64,000 bases of DNA from Corallium rubrum (Eukaryota > Cnidaria > Anthozoa > Scleralcyonacea > Coralliidae), in assembly GCA_964035015.1 (NCBI GenBank), contig OZ035997.1, positions 26,672,788 to 26,736,787 of the forward strand, given 5' to 3'. Each line of letters begins with the position of its first letter. Within the stretch, counting starts at the first letter, position 1. The notes under the pieces were generated by a model. It made no database searches. It was not told the origin of the DNA and saw nothing but the letters and a program-made list of their open reading frames with translations. The translations under genes and the position numbers were made by a program. Positions 23,746 to 32,626 of this stretch are shown here, piece after piece.

Positions 23746-26700
23746 AGGAAAGAAGAAAAGAAGGGGGAATTAACGAAGGGGAAGGTATGAAGGAGGGAGG
23801 AAACGAAGGGCAAGTTAATATTTTTATCTTTTTAGATGTTAATGAATGCAGCATGTCACCATGCCAGCACGAATGCCACAACACTCAAGGTTCTTACTAC
23901 TGTACTTGCTTCTCCGGATATTCCCTTCAATCGGATCGAAAAAGATGCAGAGGTATAAATAAATCTTTTTCTACAATTTTGTGCATTTTTTCAAGGCTTA
24001 TTAGTCTATTTGTTCTGTGCTTACCATTTGAAGATGTAAGCCTTGTACTATTATTGTATGCATGGATGCATAGTTTAGCTTTGATTATATTCTTGATAGT
24101 AGCCCTGATTATATCCCGTATTGAAGCCCTGATTATATTCGTGATCAGTAGCCCTGATTCCAACCCTGGTTATATCCGTGATCACTAGCCCTGATTATAT
24201 CCGTAATCAATAGCCCTGATTATATCCGTATTGTAATCACTAGCCCTGGTTATATCTGTAATGAATAGCCCTAATTCCAGCCCTGATATAGCCGTGATCA
24301 GTATAGCCCCCTGATTGTTTAATTGATATTAATATCAGATGTTTGTGTGTAGCTAACCGACGTGATGATTGTACGTCATCAAATGATCCCAGTTGTGCTA
24401 GACGCTGTCTTCGTATGACAAGCGATGGTCCTTGTACCTGTCCTCCAGGAATGGCACTGCACAACGACAATGAAAGTTGCATTGGTGAGTATTAATAAAG
24501 AGAGATAACATTTAGAAAACTATTATCTACAATTACTTTCCTAATACAGTACGTAATGCACATGCATGTCTCAAATATTATCAACCGTAATCTTTTTTGC
24601 ATAACGTAAAATGCGCACATTTCCATGACCGGTCTCCGTGCATGGCCCGTCATCGTGCATAGCCGGTCTCCGTGTATATGTATGCATGGCCGATCTCCTC
24701 TAAGTATAAAGGAACTCAGTCATATTGTCAGCTCACGTCGTTGCACTCATCAACTATTTTGTCTTTAAATAACGCCAAACGGGTCTTAATAGGAGGGGGG
24801 GGGGGGGGGTGAATAGGGGTATCCAAATCCACCGATCCGCTAAAATATGATAGAAAATACGCCGATCCGTCAGTATTTTTACAAAAATCCGAATCCTATT
24901 TTAAGATTTAAATAGAAGTACATACATCACAAGGGGCTTTTCAAGAGCAATTTACACATTGAAATTTTAACATGGCCGAGACCCCGTTTACACGATGCCG
25001 GTACAATTTGAAAACGGAACAAAACCATGCCGTTTAGGCCTAGTGTTTACACGATACCGGCACAAAAATGACGTGAAAACGGCACAAAATGAAGACGGGT
25101 CCCTTGACGGCATGAAATGAAAACGAACACTAACCGGTATCGTGTAAACGCCCGTGCGTGACAGTTTGTTGACGGTAATCACGATATATACTACCACAGT
25201 ATTCAGGTCAGCAGTATTCACAAAGTCTTCGCAATTCTCATTGGACGAGAATAGTCACATGCTAATCCGTCATTATATTATACCGGCACCGCGTAAACGC
25301 AAGACATTTTATCCTGTATTTACACATTGGCATGATTGTGTTCCGTTTTCAAATTGTATCGGCATCGTGTAAACGGGGTCCGAGTCGAATGCACATTAAA
25401 GGCGCTCCAGGCAGCCGCCATACGGCACATATTGGACCACAGTTTACAGCTAAGAGCTGGTGTTGGTTTTGCGGATGGAGGAAAACCGGAGAACCCCGCG
25501 AAAAACCCCCGAAGCACAGGAGAAACCAACTAAACTCTACTCATATGAGTCTCAAGCTCGAGAACAGGGTTATTCCTGGACGGTCACTCATCCAAGTACT
25601 AACCCCGTCCAATCGGGCTTAACTATTGGTGAGAGGCAGCGCCCTAACAGCACACGCCAACCGTGCTCCCCTAAGTAAAAGTTAAGACGGTGTGGTTAAA
25701 AAACACAATAATAAATGATTATTTCTATATAATGCACATGTCTCCAGAGCCCCAAGATAATCGCTAGGGACGAAAACCTAGCAAATAAGGCTATAAATGC
25801 ACAACCTCTATCCTTTGCAGAGGTTAAATTTCAGAGATTGGAGGTTTCGGGGGTCGTTGGAGATGCTCGGAGGCGTCAGCTGGATGAAGGGATAGAATAC
25901 ATTAGCCCGGCTAACCGGGCTGAACTTTGTAACGAAAATTTTTCCTGGTTCGGAAAAGGATATTTCAATCAACTTTAGGATGACTTGACCTAAACCAGTT
26001 TTTCATTGAAAATTTATTTTTTTGCGAATAGTAATATCTTAACAAAAAAATCGCAGTAATATCTCAATAAAACTAGTCAGCCAGATTAAGCGGGTTAGCT
26101 CATGTACATTCCTTTGTAATTAACAAATTTTCTGTTCTTTCAGAGAGCAATGGTTGTCTTACATCTGAAGGATTTTGCCATCATAGTTGTTTGAGAACAC
26201 CTGCTGGGTTTTCTTGCGCCTGTAATAAAGGATTTATGCTCGATAGTAATTCCGTTACTTGCACAGGTATGCCGTTTCAAATAAACAATTGAAATTATTT
26301 TCATCAGCACAACATATTTTCTGTATCGTTACGTGAGGGACCAGCGGCGGATGTCGAATATCCCTGTCCATGCTGCAGTATAAATAAACACGAAATACAG
26401 TGGAACCCCGTTAATACGATAACCGAGCAAAAAATGAAGTCGTATATAGACCATATTTATAAATGGCCGTAGAATTAAATTAAATTAAATTTAGCATTTA
26501 TGAACTCGTTTTCATGTGCGAAATTCAAAAGAATCTTTACTCTAAAAGGATGTCAGAGGGGCTAATTTATATGTACATAAAAGGATTTTAAATCGTCGGC
26601 CATTTTATGAATAAGGTCTATTAACGGGGTGTTCATATTAATGGGGTGGTCGTATGACAGGGTTCTACTGTAAATCCATAAAGAAAGTATTATTTTTGGT

Positions 26701-27533
26701 TACGGCTTTCTTTCGTGTTCTTAAATGACATCTTATTTTTACTTATGGTTTTCGTTTCTGCTTTATGCTGAACATTATAAAAAAAGGATTTCTGTGCTTA
26801 ACTGACAGCAGGTTATTGCAGGAACAAGACAGTATTGAGAGACTGAAACCGACAAACAAGTTGACAATCTTAGATAACACGCTATCAAACATTTGCGCCT
26901 GTGTTAGTTTTACGACGAAGGCATGGTAACAATTAGAACCAATAAGAGAAGATCTTAAAGCAAGACTCGAAATTACTTCTATTATTTAAAAAGGTTATAA
27001 AAATAGAAAGGGGATAAACTCGGAATGTTTTACAATGTTATCAACGAAATGATTTTTGTTCAAAACGTTATAAACCTTTTACAATCCGAATTTCGGTTCT
27101 ACATCAATATTTAAATTTTTCGATTCATAAAAGATTTGCCTAAGTTAAATAACCTCACATTTCAGTAGTTTCATTGTGTGCAATAAACATTAGCCTTTTC
27201 TAAACACAGTTGAGTTTATTTTATCCATGCGTAGAACTTTTGATGGCGACGTAATCTTGAATTAAAGTTTTTGGCTGGGAAGTTTTTAACGTTTCAGTTT
27301 TCCACAGAGCTACCAAGCCCTGTTTCTCTCGATTTGTTTTCTCGATATTCTTTTTTTTTTCTTGGTCTTTTTCTCGACTTTTTCTCTAAATTTTTGCCGA
27401 TTTTTTTCGTGACTATTTTTCTCGATTACTTTCTTAGCTTTCTCTCTGCCAATTTAGGGTGGGGTCGGTGGAGTTAATAGCTTTTGTATTACGGTTGGGG
27501 TGATGGTTGCAATTACGTTTCAACTTTAGTCTG

Positions 27534-27615
<82 letters not shown>

Positions 27616-29936
27616 TTACTTAGAAGTGCAGAATGCAGGTTGAGGTGTTTGGAAAGTATTCTGATAATAATGCACTTGCAGACAAAATTAATTAACTGTT
27701 GCACGAAATTCGGCGACCTTTTTATAAAGACTAATTCGGTTTTTCTATTTAGAAAAATTCCTTTGCAGACAAAAATCTAATTACTTTTGCATTTTTCCAA
27801 ACTTTTATGGAACATAATTATATAATTGATTAATGATTTTCGATTGTAATTATATTTCAGATATCGATGAATGTGCAATTGGTGAACATTCTTGTCAAAA
27901 AGGTTGTTTGAATGTTCCTGGAGGATACCGATGTACATGTCCTATTGGATACAAGCTAAATAAAGATGGCAACACTTGCTCTGGTATATATAAAAATTAT
28001 TTCGCTAAACTATACATCTTCATGCTACGATTCTAAATGCTTTGATTAATTTACATTGATATTTACGTTGGTGAAGATAATCGAGGTTAAAGAGTTTTAA
28101 TGAACTTGTACTGTCATGGGTACAAAATCTCTTTTTGAAGTTTTACTAAATTGGTCAGGCTGAAGAATCTACTGCTAATTGCAACAATATTTAAGGAACA
28201 CTCACCACAGTAACAAAACGAGTGTCAAATTCACGCAGCTGGGTTTTGTTTTCTTAATTTAGGTTAGCTTTCTTTAGCCTGCTATTGAGAAACAACGCCT
28301 GCTTTACCAGACTAAGCTTTCTTTTCATTGAGTTGCAATAATCTAGTCAAATTAATATGTTATTTTTTCTTATATTTATAGATATCAACGAATGCTTGCT
28401 GAAATCTGGTCTCTGTAAATTTCCATCAAAATGTCGGAATACAGAAGGAGACTACAAATGTGAATGTCAAACTGGATACATGTTTGACGCAGTACATAGC
28501 TGTATTGGTAAGTGTTCTTTTTGAAATTGTTTATTCTAGTTAGAAATAGAGAATCTCCGGAGTGAAGAAAATAATTATAAATCCATGAAAGTAAGTTTTA
28601 CAAGGCAATCTTGTCCCTTGGAAGTCAGAATAGAGGTGTACGGCTGAACCTTTGAAACCATGACCCTGTTTCAGACCATAAGGACATAAATATTTTCATG
28701 ACCGTACGTGTCTCAGAAAACTGGCAAAAACAGAAAAAAACTAAAACATACCTAGTTGCCAGGCCAAATAACTAGCCATACCAAAGGTAATTTATACAGT
28801 ATACATACCCAGCCAGAATTTTGAAAGGGGGGGAGCCGAAATCAAAATAAATTTTTAGGGGGTCCAGGGGCATGCTCCCCCGGGAAATTTTGAAATCGAG
28901 AGTCGCTGAAATACCATTTCCTGTCTTTTGGAGGTCGATTTTACAGATTCTAAAGGTTAAAAAACGTCATAAAATACTCAAAACACGCAAACGTCACATA
29001 GATACTCAAAATGCATACACTCAGTAGATTGAATACACTGTTTACAGTTTATTTCCTGACACAATTCATATTGCATCAGTTTTGTAGTTACATGTCTGTC
29101 TTGGCCGCGGCTCCCCCGGCTCCCCCATGACTACGTCCCTGCTTTAAGAATGGACCATGCATACCCTGACAAGCAGCACGTTCTCGTGTAGCTAATATAT
29201 TAATTACAGTGCTTTGCGCGGAAAGTTTGCAATTTGGAAAGGGGGCAGGCACCGTTTAAGACATATTTTACGAAAAATTAACATCAACAATATAGCTAGT
29301 CCTTCCTGCAGGTTTCTCGTCGCCGACTGTTTTACACAAATTCAAAAACGGTCTTTTCTGATAGGAAAACGCATTATTGTTATTTGTGAATTATTAATTT
29401 TTACTATTGATTTGATTTCGATTTTAAGTATACATTTTATATAGTATTTGAACATCACTTTGTGTCGTTCTCTAGACATTAATGAATGTGCTGTTAACAA
29501 TGGTGGATGTGAACAGACGTGTCATAATGTTCCTGGTAGTATGCAATGCGGTTGTATTGCTGGATATCGTTTGAGCAGTGCCAAGACATCATGCGAAGGT
29601 AGGTATATTTGTGCCAACACTAGACTTGGCTTAGTTTTGCTTTATGGTTTCTAATTTATGAACTTTTATGAACACAGGCAAAATTTTGCAACTTTTCTAG
29701 TGATTTTATTTTCGCTCTAATTTTGAGGCTTCCCATGCATATATTTTTCAAATGTTAGGATTATTTTATTAATAACAAACAATAATTCAATTTCTCTTTT
29801 CTTGTTTTCAGATATCGATGAATGCTCACAGTTTACTGCTATCTGTGGCGACAAATGTATTAACACTCCTGGTGGATACACATGTACCTGCCCCCCCGGG
29901 AAAATGAGTATTGACAATGGAGCGCTATGTTTATAG
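13465..29936 (+). CDS. secreted protein: lysozyme/transglycosylase-like domain plus nine EGF repeats (10 coding exons)
   Basis: Proposed join: 13465-14008, 21987-22115, 23073-23207, 23836-23952, 24353-24484, 26144-26266, 27861-27983, 28382-28507, 29476-29598, 29812-29936 (558 aa plus stop). Seen: a signal peptide (residues 1-19, hydrophobic, ending CLA), then a domain at about residues 52-165 resembling the lysozyme/transglycosylase-like domain of many uncharacterised cnidarian secreted proteins (IALVEATL with Glu67, GGLW at 77-80, AARMYL). Nine six-cysteine EGF modules follow. EGF 3, 6, 7, 8 and 9 start with the D-(I/V)-(D/N)-E-C calcium-binding signature; 1, 2, 4 and 5 do not. Every EGF exon is symmetric, phase 1 at both ends. 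There is no transmembrane segment, so extracellular matrix or mucus is the likely place. The 8-kb gap between exons 1 and 2 is the weak point: the EGF part could belong to a separate gene whose first exon was missed. Confidence 0.65.
14385..14518 (+). CDS. candidate alternative terminal exon
   Basis: A pyrimidine-rich tract and GTTGTAG acceptor end at 14,384. A phase-1 reading frame (matching exon 1) then encodes 44 residues beginning [17 protein letters not shown] and ends in TAG at 14,516-14,518. It contains two cysteines and no good internal donor. Spliced to exon 1 it would give a 225-aa secreted protein without EGF domains. It could instead be the true last exon of a two-exon gene, making the EGF exons a separate gene. 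Confidence 0.5.
14519..16760. other. intron 1, no further exon recognised
   Basis: AT-rich. Contains a three-fold TATTAAAGAATTAG repeat near 16,088-16,130. No coding exon with family resemblance was found, although a short signal-peptide exon could be missed by eye. Confidence 0.4.
16775..16950. mobile_element. foldback MITE, family member 1 (second copy at 36.6 kb)
   Basis: GTTTTGTGGAAACACCACGT at about 16,800 is complemented by ACGTGGTGTTTCCACAAAAC ending at about 16,895. The right flank (ATTATCGCCATAAAAACTTT) also occurs as the complement near 36,570-36,590, so two copies of the same element lie in opposite orientation. Confidence 0.75.
16951..18595. other. intron 1, no gene recognised
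   Basis: AT-rich sequence with short meaningless ORFs on both strands; no repeat ends defined. Confidence 0.4.
18596..19399. mobile_element. 804-bp MITE with ~38-bp terminal inverted repeats
   Basis: The left end starts ATGCGGGTATCAGCG and continues CTTTCCCGAGGGGGCGACCC; the right end is its complement over about 40 bases with one mismatch. Inside, a segment at about 18,641-18,735 is echoed in the same direction at about 19,250-19,345. No transposase and no clear target duplication. Confidence 0.8.
19851..20152. mobile_element. ~300-bp MITE
   Basis: The left end AACGCGTGGTTCGGAAGTT is complementary to the right end GAACTTCTGAACCGCGCGTT with few mismatches. Internal TTCGAAGTTC-type repeats occur. 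Non-coding. Confidence 0.7.
20177..20902. mobile_element. nested foldback elements
   Basis: The outer arms (20,177-20,275 and 20,797-20,902) are complementary (AAAATGACAAAG against CTTTGTCATTTT; TTTGATATGCAAATTA against TAATTTGCATATCAAA). Inside, a second inverted repeat spans about 20,590-20,764 (GGTTCGTTTGACGTCAT against ATGACGTCAAACGAACC). The two centres differ, so one element probably inserted into another. Confidence 0.7.
21987..22115 (+). CDS. exon 2: EGF domain 1
   Basis: Acceptor TTTGATAG, donor AAAG|GTAAG, 129 bases, phase 1-1. Six cysteines in EGF spacing with [16 protein letters not shown] at the end. Lacks the calcium-binding DxDE start. First EGF module after the long intron. 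Confidence 0.8.
22294..22774. mobile_element. Harbinger-like MITE with TTA target duplication
   Basis: Starts GGGGGCCTGAG and ends AAAAGGCCCCC, flanked by TTA on both sides (22,291-22,293 and 22,775-22,777). The interior repeats GACCCGGGTTGG-type units in both orientations. 481 bp, non-coding, within intron 2. Confidence 0.65.
22818..22862. repeat. AAAT tetranucleotide microsatellite
   Basis: (AAAT)n with one interruption. Confidence 0.9.
23073..23207 (+). CDS. exon 3: EGF domain 2
   Basis: Acceptor TTACCTTTCAG, donor GTTG|GTAAGT, 135 bases, phase 1-1. Six EGF cysteines including [16 protein letters not shown]; no calcium-binding N-terminal motif. Confidence 0.8.
23302..23757. repeat. compound AGGG / AAGG / AAAG microsatellite
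   Basis: About 260 bases of (AGGG)n pass into a short (AAGG)n and then about 160 bases of (AAAG)n. Strong purine asymmetry over 450 bases, located between EGF exons 3 and 4. All long ORFs here are repeat artefacts. Confidence 0.95.
23836..23952 (+). CDS. exon 4: EGF domain 3, calcium-binding type
   Basis: Acceptor TTTTTAG, donor AGAG|GTATAA, 117 bases, phase 1-1. Starts DVNEC and carries C-x-N-x(4)-Y-x-C, the consensus for Asp/Asn hydroxylation and calcium binding. Confidence 0.85.
24095..24312. repeat. degenerate tandem repeat, TAGCCCTGATTATATCCG unit
   Basis: Units of about 22-30 bases built around AGCCCTGATTATATCCGT and GATCA repeat about eight times with drift, ending just before the acceptor of the next exon. 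Confidence 0.8.
24353..24484 (+). CDS. exon 5: EGF domain 4
   Basis: Acceptor GTGTGTAG, donor ATTG|GTGAGT, 132 bases, phase 1-1. Six cysteines with [16 protein letters not shown]; lacks the calcium-binding motif and has RRDDC instead. Confidence 0.8.
24980..25380. mobile_element. Harbinger-like MITE with CGA duplication
   Basis: GACCCCGTTTACACGATGCC at the left is complemented by GGCATCGTGTAAACGGGGTC at the right, with homology extending through AAATTGTA..AAAACGGAAC (about 42 bases). Flanked by CGA on both sides. The GTTTACA(C/T) end theme is shared with elements at 11,690 and 37,915. Confidence 0.75.
25385..25680 (-). mobile_element. SINE-like element with 5S rRNA-like head
   Basis: Read on the minus strand, the stretch GGTTAGTACTTGGATGAGTG followed by ACCGTCCAGGAATA closely follows the 3' half of animal 5S rRNA (GGTTAGTACTTGGATGGGAG, ACCGCCTGGGAATA). 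Downstream in sense is a region with CCGGTTTTCCTCC, like the core domains of some animal SINEs. Known family: SINE3-type elements use a 5S-derived Pol III promoter. The 5' half of 5S is poorly preserved and the ends are approximate. Confidence 0.6.
26144..26266 (+). CDS. exon 6: EGF domain 5
   Basis: Acceptor TGTTCTTTCAG, donor ACAG|GTATG, 123 bases, phase 1-1. Six cysteines with [16 protein letters not shown]; lacks the calcium-binding start. Confidence 0.8.
26398..26670. mobile_element. pogo/Tigger-like MITE with TA duplication and nested foldback
   Basis: The left end CAGTGGAACCCCGTTAATAC and right end GGGTTCTACTG match the CAGTxGAACCC ends of the pogo/Tigger (Tc1-mariner) group; both flanks are TA. 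Inside, TAGACCATATTTATAAATGG (about 26,447) and CCATTTTATGAATAAGGTCTA (about 26,610) form a second inverted repeat, suggesting a nested insertion. Confidence 0.8.
26671..27533. other. intron 6, nothing recognised
   Basis: AT-rich; a T-rich stretch with TTTTTCTCGA repeats lies at 27,340-27,450. No exon or element ends seen. Confidence 0.4.
27534..27612. repeat. TA dinucleotide microsatellite
   Basis: (TA)n with a single GT interruption. Confidence 0.95.
27861..27983 (+). CDS. exon 7: EGF domain 6, calcium-binding type
   Basis: Acceptor TATATTTCAG, donor TCTG|GTATA, 123 bases, phase 1-1. Starts DIDEC and contains [12 protein letters not shown], the hydroxylation/calcium-binding consensus. Confidence 0.88.
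28382..28507 (+). CDS. exon 8: EGF domain 7, calcium-binding type
   Basis: Acceptor TTTATAG, donor ATTG|GTAAGT, 126 bases, phase 1-1. Starts DINEC and contains [12 protein letters not shown]. Confidence 0.88.
28800..29130. mobile_element. decayed G/C-rich MITE
   Basis: Begins around CCAGCCAGAATTTTGAAAGG with a G run and ends around CTCCCCCATGACTACGTCCCTG. The phrase GGTCCAGGGGCATGCTCCCC, then AAATTTTGAAAT and ATTTCCTG, recurs (often inverted) at about 42,610, 56,640, 57,150 and 57,510, defining a dispersed family. Ends not exact. Confidence 0.5.
29476..29598 (+). CDS. exon 9: EGF domain 8, calcium-binding type
   Basis: Acceptor TTCTCTAG, donor GAAG|GTAGGT, 123 bases, phase 1-1. Starts DINEC and contains [12 protein letters not shown]; Met replaces the usual aromatic residue of the hydroxylation consensus. 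Confidence 0.88.
29812..29936 (+). CDS. exon 10: EGF domain 9 and stop
   Basis: Acceptor TTGTTTTCAG. Starts DIDEC, contains [12 protein letters not shown], and the stop TAG (29,934-29,936) comes one residue after the sixth cysteine. The protein therefore ends flush with the EGF module, with no tail, GPI signal or membrane anchor. Confidence 0.85.
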
Positions 29937-30430
29937 ACAGTGTACCGCTTGGTTGATATTATGACGTTAATTTATTTCGACAAGTTTTATTCGAGAGAAG
30001 AGAATCTAGTCGTTATTCGACAAGTCGTCTTCAAGTTAAACTAGACATGAACGTAATAGACATAGTTGTTTAATATGATAGCTTATAGTTGTCTATTGCT
30101 GAACGCCGAATTCCAGTGAAATTTTGGCACTGACTGATATGACTCAGATCAGAAGGATTGGACGCAGAAGAAGAGGCTTGAGTTCTTCTTAAATATAAAA
30201 CAAACTTTAAAGAACTAGGTATAGCCAGTTAAGTAGTAGAGCCGCTCCTTTGTGAGGGAAGCTTCAAATCACCGTTAAGATGGCCACACCCTAAGTTTGT
30301 CGTTGAAAAAAGGATTGTTCGTTAATTTTACTTTGTATCATATATGTTTACATGGTTAAACTGGACCACGATTTCTGAGAAAGAATTTCAGATATATACA
30401 TGAGAAAACTGATGACGCATACGCCACTAA
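29937..30430. other. likely 3' UTR and convergent intergenic DNA
   Basis: Follows the stop of the EGF gene. No AATAAA was noted close to the stop; clustered AATAAA-like signals lie near 32,388-32,415, so the 3' end is uncertain. Confidence 0.35.
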
Positions 30431-31350
30431 AGCCATAGAGATCATATAAATACTAAAGGGGGCATTGGCGTAAAAATTTGGTAACCACATGGCAGCCGCC
30501 ATTACCTATGATATTTCAGTCAATTGGTGAGGTATCATCGGTTTCAAATTATGAAGCTTAACCATCTAATAAAACCATCCCACAAGCGGGATGTTAAACT
30601 TGAACACATAAAGGTAAAAACTCTATAGCGGTGTTGTGGTCGGGGTATGAGAGGTGGGACATTTTTCCGGAGGGTTGTGGTTAGGTTTCCGGAGGGTTGT
30701 GGTTAGGTTTAGGGTTTCCGGGGTGTGTGATTAGGTTTAGGGTTTCCGGGGGGGGGGGTATGGGGGTGAGGTTTCATTTAAAAAGGTTGTCTAATCAGAT
30801 GGTGGTTTTAGTAGTTGGTTAAGCTTCATAATTTGAAGGAAATGATAGCTCAATTGGTTGGCAAATGTACTAGACCCAGTCCTTTGCCAACAAACGCTCC
30901 TAATGTTTGCCTCCAAAAGAAAGAAAGATGGCGGCGTTTAATTGGTTACCCGCACTGATCTCAAAAGAAGACTGGATAATGCAACCTATTGTCCACTGGT
31001 TCATAGAATGAAGCCAGCTGAACAAAAGAAATCCGCCATTACTAAGGGACAAAACATGCTGAAAAATGTCTTTATGTCTTCTTAAAACGACTTCTGTTTC
31101 CAAAAAGAATATTGAACTATATTTTATTTCAAAGATTCAGTATCTGATTCAACAAAATGTTTATATCGGTGCCAGAATACGCTAGAAAGACCATCACTTG
31201 GTCCCTTAGTAATGGCTGATTTCCGGCTTCATTTTTTAAACAGGTATACTTAATCCAGTATTATTTCGAGATCAGTGGTTACCCGCCGCTGACTGAAATT
31301 AAGATAGGATGCCCCCTCTAGTATTTATATGATCTCTATGACTGAAGCCA
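30430..31350. mobile_element. ~900-bp foldback element with nested inverted repeats
   Basis: ATAGAGATCATATAAATACT at the left is complemented by AGTATTTATATGATCTCTAT at the right, followed by a shared GGGGGCAT. Inside lie two further inverted pairs: AAGCTTAACCATCTAAT-like arms (about 30,553 and 30,820) and GGTTACCCGCACTGATCTC against GAGATCAGTGGTTACC (about 30,940 and 31,270). A short TTTCCGGAGGGTTGTGGTTA repeat sits at 30,660-30,760. Confidence 0.7.
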
Positions 31351-32626
31351 TGTTTTGAAAACCTGAAGAATGAGGACGGTGTTTTATCTTTAAACATGAA
31401 GTAATGGAAAATTCCTTGTTTGATTGATTGAAAATCTCCTCCTTAAGTTTTTAAAAAAGACGCTTAACTAACTTTGCTTTGAAAGTCAGTTGCTTGGAGT
31501 AATTACTATGTTATCGAAAAACAATAGGTTGGAGAAACTTATTTAATTTAACATAATTTTAAAGAAAATATTGTCGTTTGATTAATTAATCTAATTACCT
31601 ATATTTTTAATTCCTAAGAATCGTTGTATCAGTGAATTTTATCGGAAATATTGTAAGTTTTTGAGAGATTTTCCGGAACCAAGCTACAGTTTAGCACCTC
31701 ACTCAATTTTGCACTGATTAAATGAATATATGTTAAAGTATAAAAATTCGCTATTTCTAAATTGAAATTAAGGAGAATTTTTACAAGTTTGCTTCAATCA
31801 CTTTGGCACAACGGAGACGAGTATAATGTCAAACAGTTGCAATGCGAGTTTAGGTACAACAAAAGATCTGTTCGTAGATTGAGCTTAATATTTTGCACGA
31901 TTTTGTCGTATTGAGTCATTGCAGAATGAAAATGTGGTAAATTGACGGGCTCTACTCGAAACGTCAGTATTTTTTTACTAAAAATTTCGGCAGGTGCGTT
32001 TACCACCTTTTCACTTTGCTCTATCGAAAACACTGCTTATACCAAGCACAACACAGCACTACTTTTTCACTTTACAAAATGTGATTTGAACTCATTTAAT
32101 AACACTTTAAGGTGTTTGTTCTTTTTAAAATAAAATTAAAAAAAGACAGCTTGAAATTTGCTTGAGGAAATTCAACTTTTTCTTGATGGCTTGATGCTTG
32201 CAAAATTGTTTGAAGTTTGAGGAGATGAAGAGATTGTTTCTGTATGTTAGGCATCTTATATTAGCATTAACCTATTTATTGAGGTTCAAGCCAATCTTAA
32301 GACATTTTTGTAGCAGACACATGTTTGTATATAAATAATTACTGTAGTAATACTTGTAGAATGGCTAACGTTTGTTCAGTCTTATAAGCAATAAAAATGA
32401 ATAAATATTACAATAAAATCATATTTTCCTGCAGTACCTGTGCATGTATCAATTACGTAGAGAATATGCAATATCCTGTTTAAATAAACTGTTTCAAATT
32501 TTATGTAAGAGATAAATACCGAGAACCGAGGCGTTTTCCCAAATACAGCCCCAAGTTCTCCACTTCGAGGTTCTCCACTCGCTCGCGACTTCGTCGCCGT
32601 GTAACTCCCCTTGCAGGCTAACCTAA
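31351..32626. other. intergenic DNA, nothing recognised
   Basis: AT-rich with short ORFs only. TTTGCTCTATCGAAAACACTGC near 32,016 is echoed near 62,045, so an old dispersed repeat is present. Confidence 0.4.

Noticed and set aside
23249-23884. Long ORFs of GGRE/RKKE or PSLP/SFFL repeats on both strands
   Set aside because: They are translations of the AGGG/AAAG microsatellite, with no start context, splice support or non-repeat sequence.
30660-30760. TTTAGGG-like runs that could be an interstitial telomere
   Set aside because: The repeat unit is TTTCCGGAGGGTTGTGGTTAGG, not a pure telomere hexamer or heptamer, and it sits inside a foldback element.
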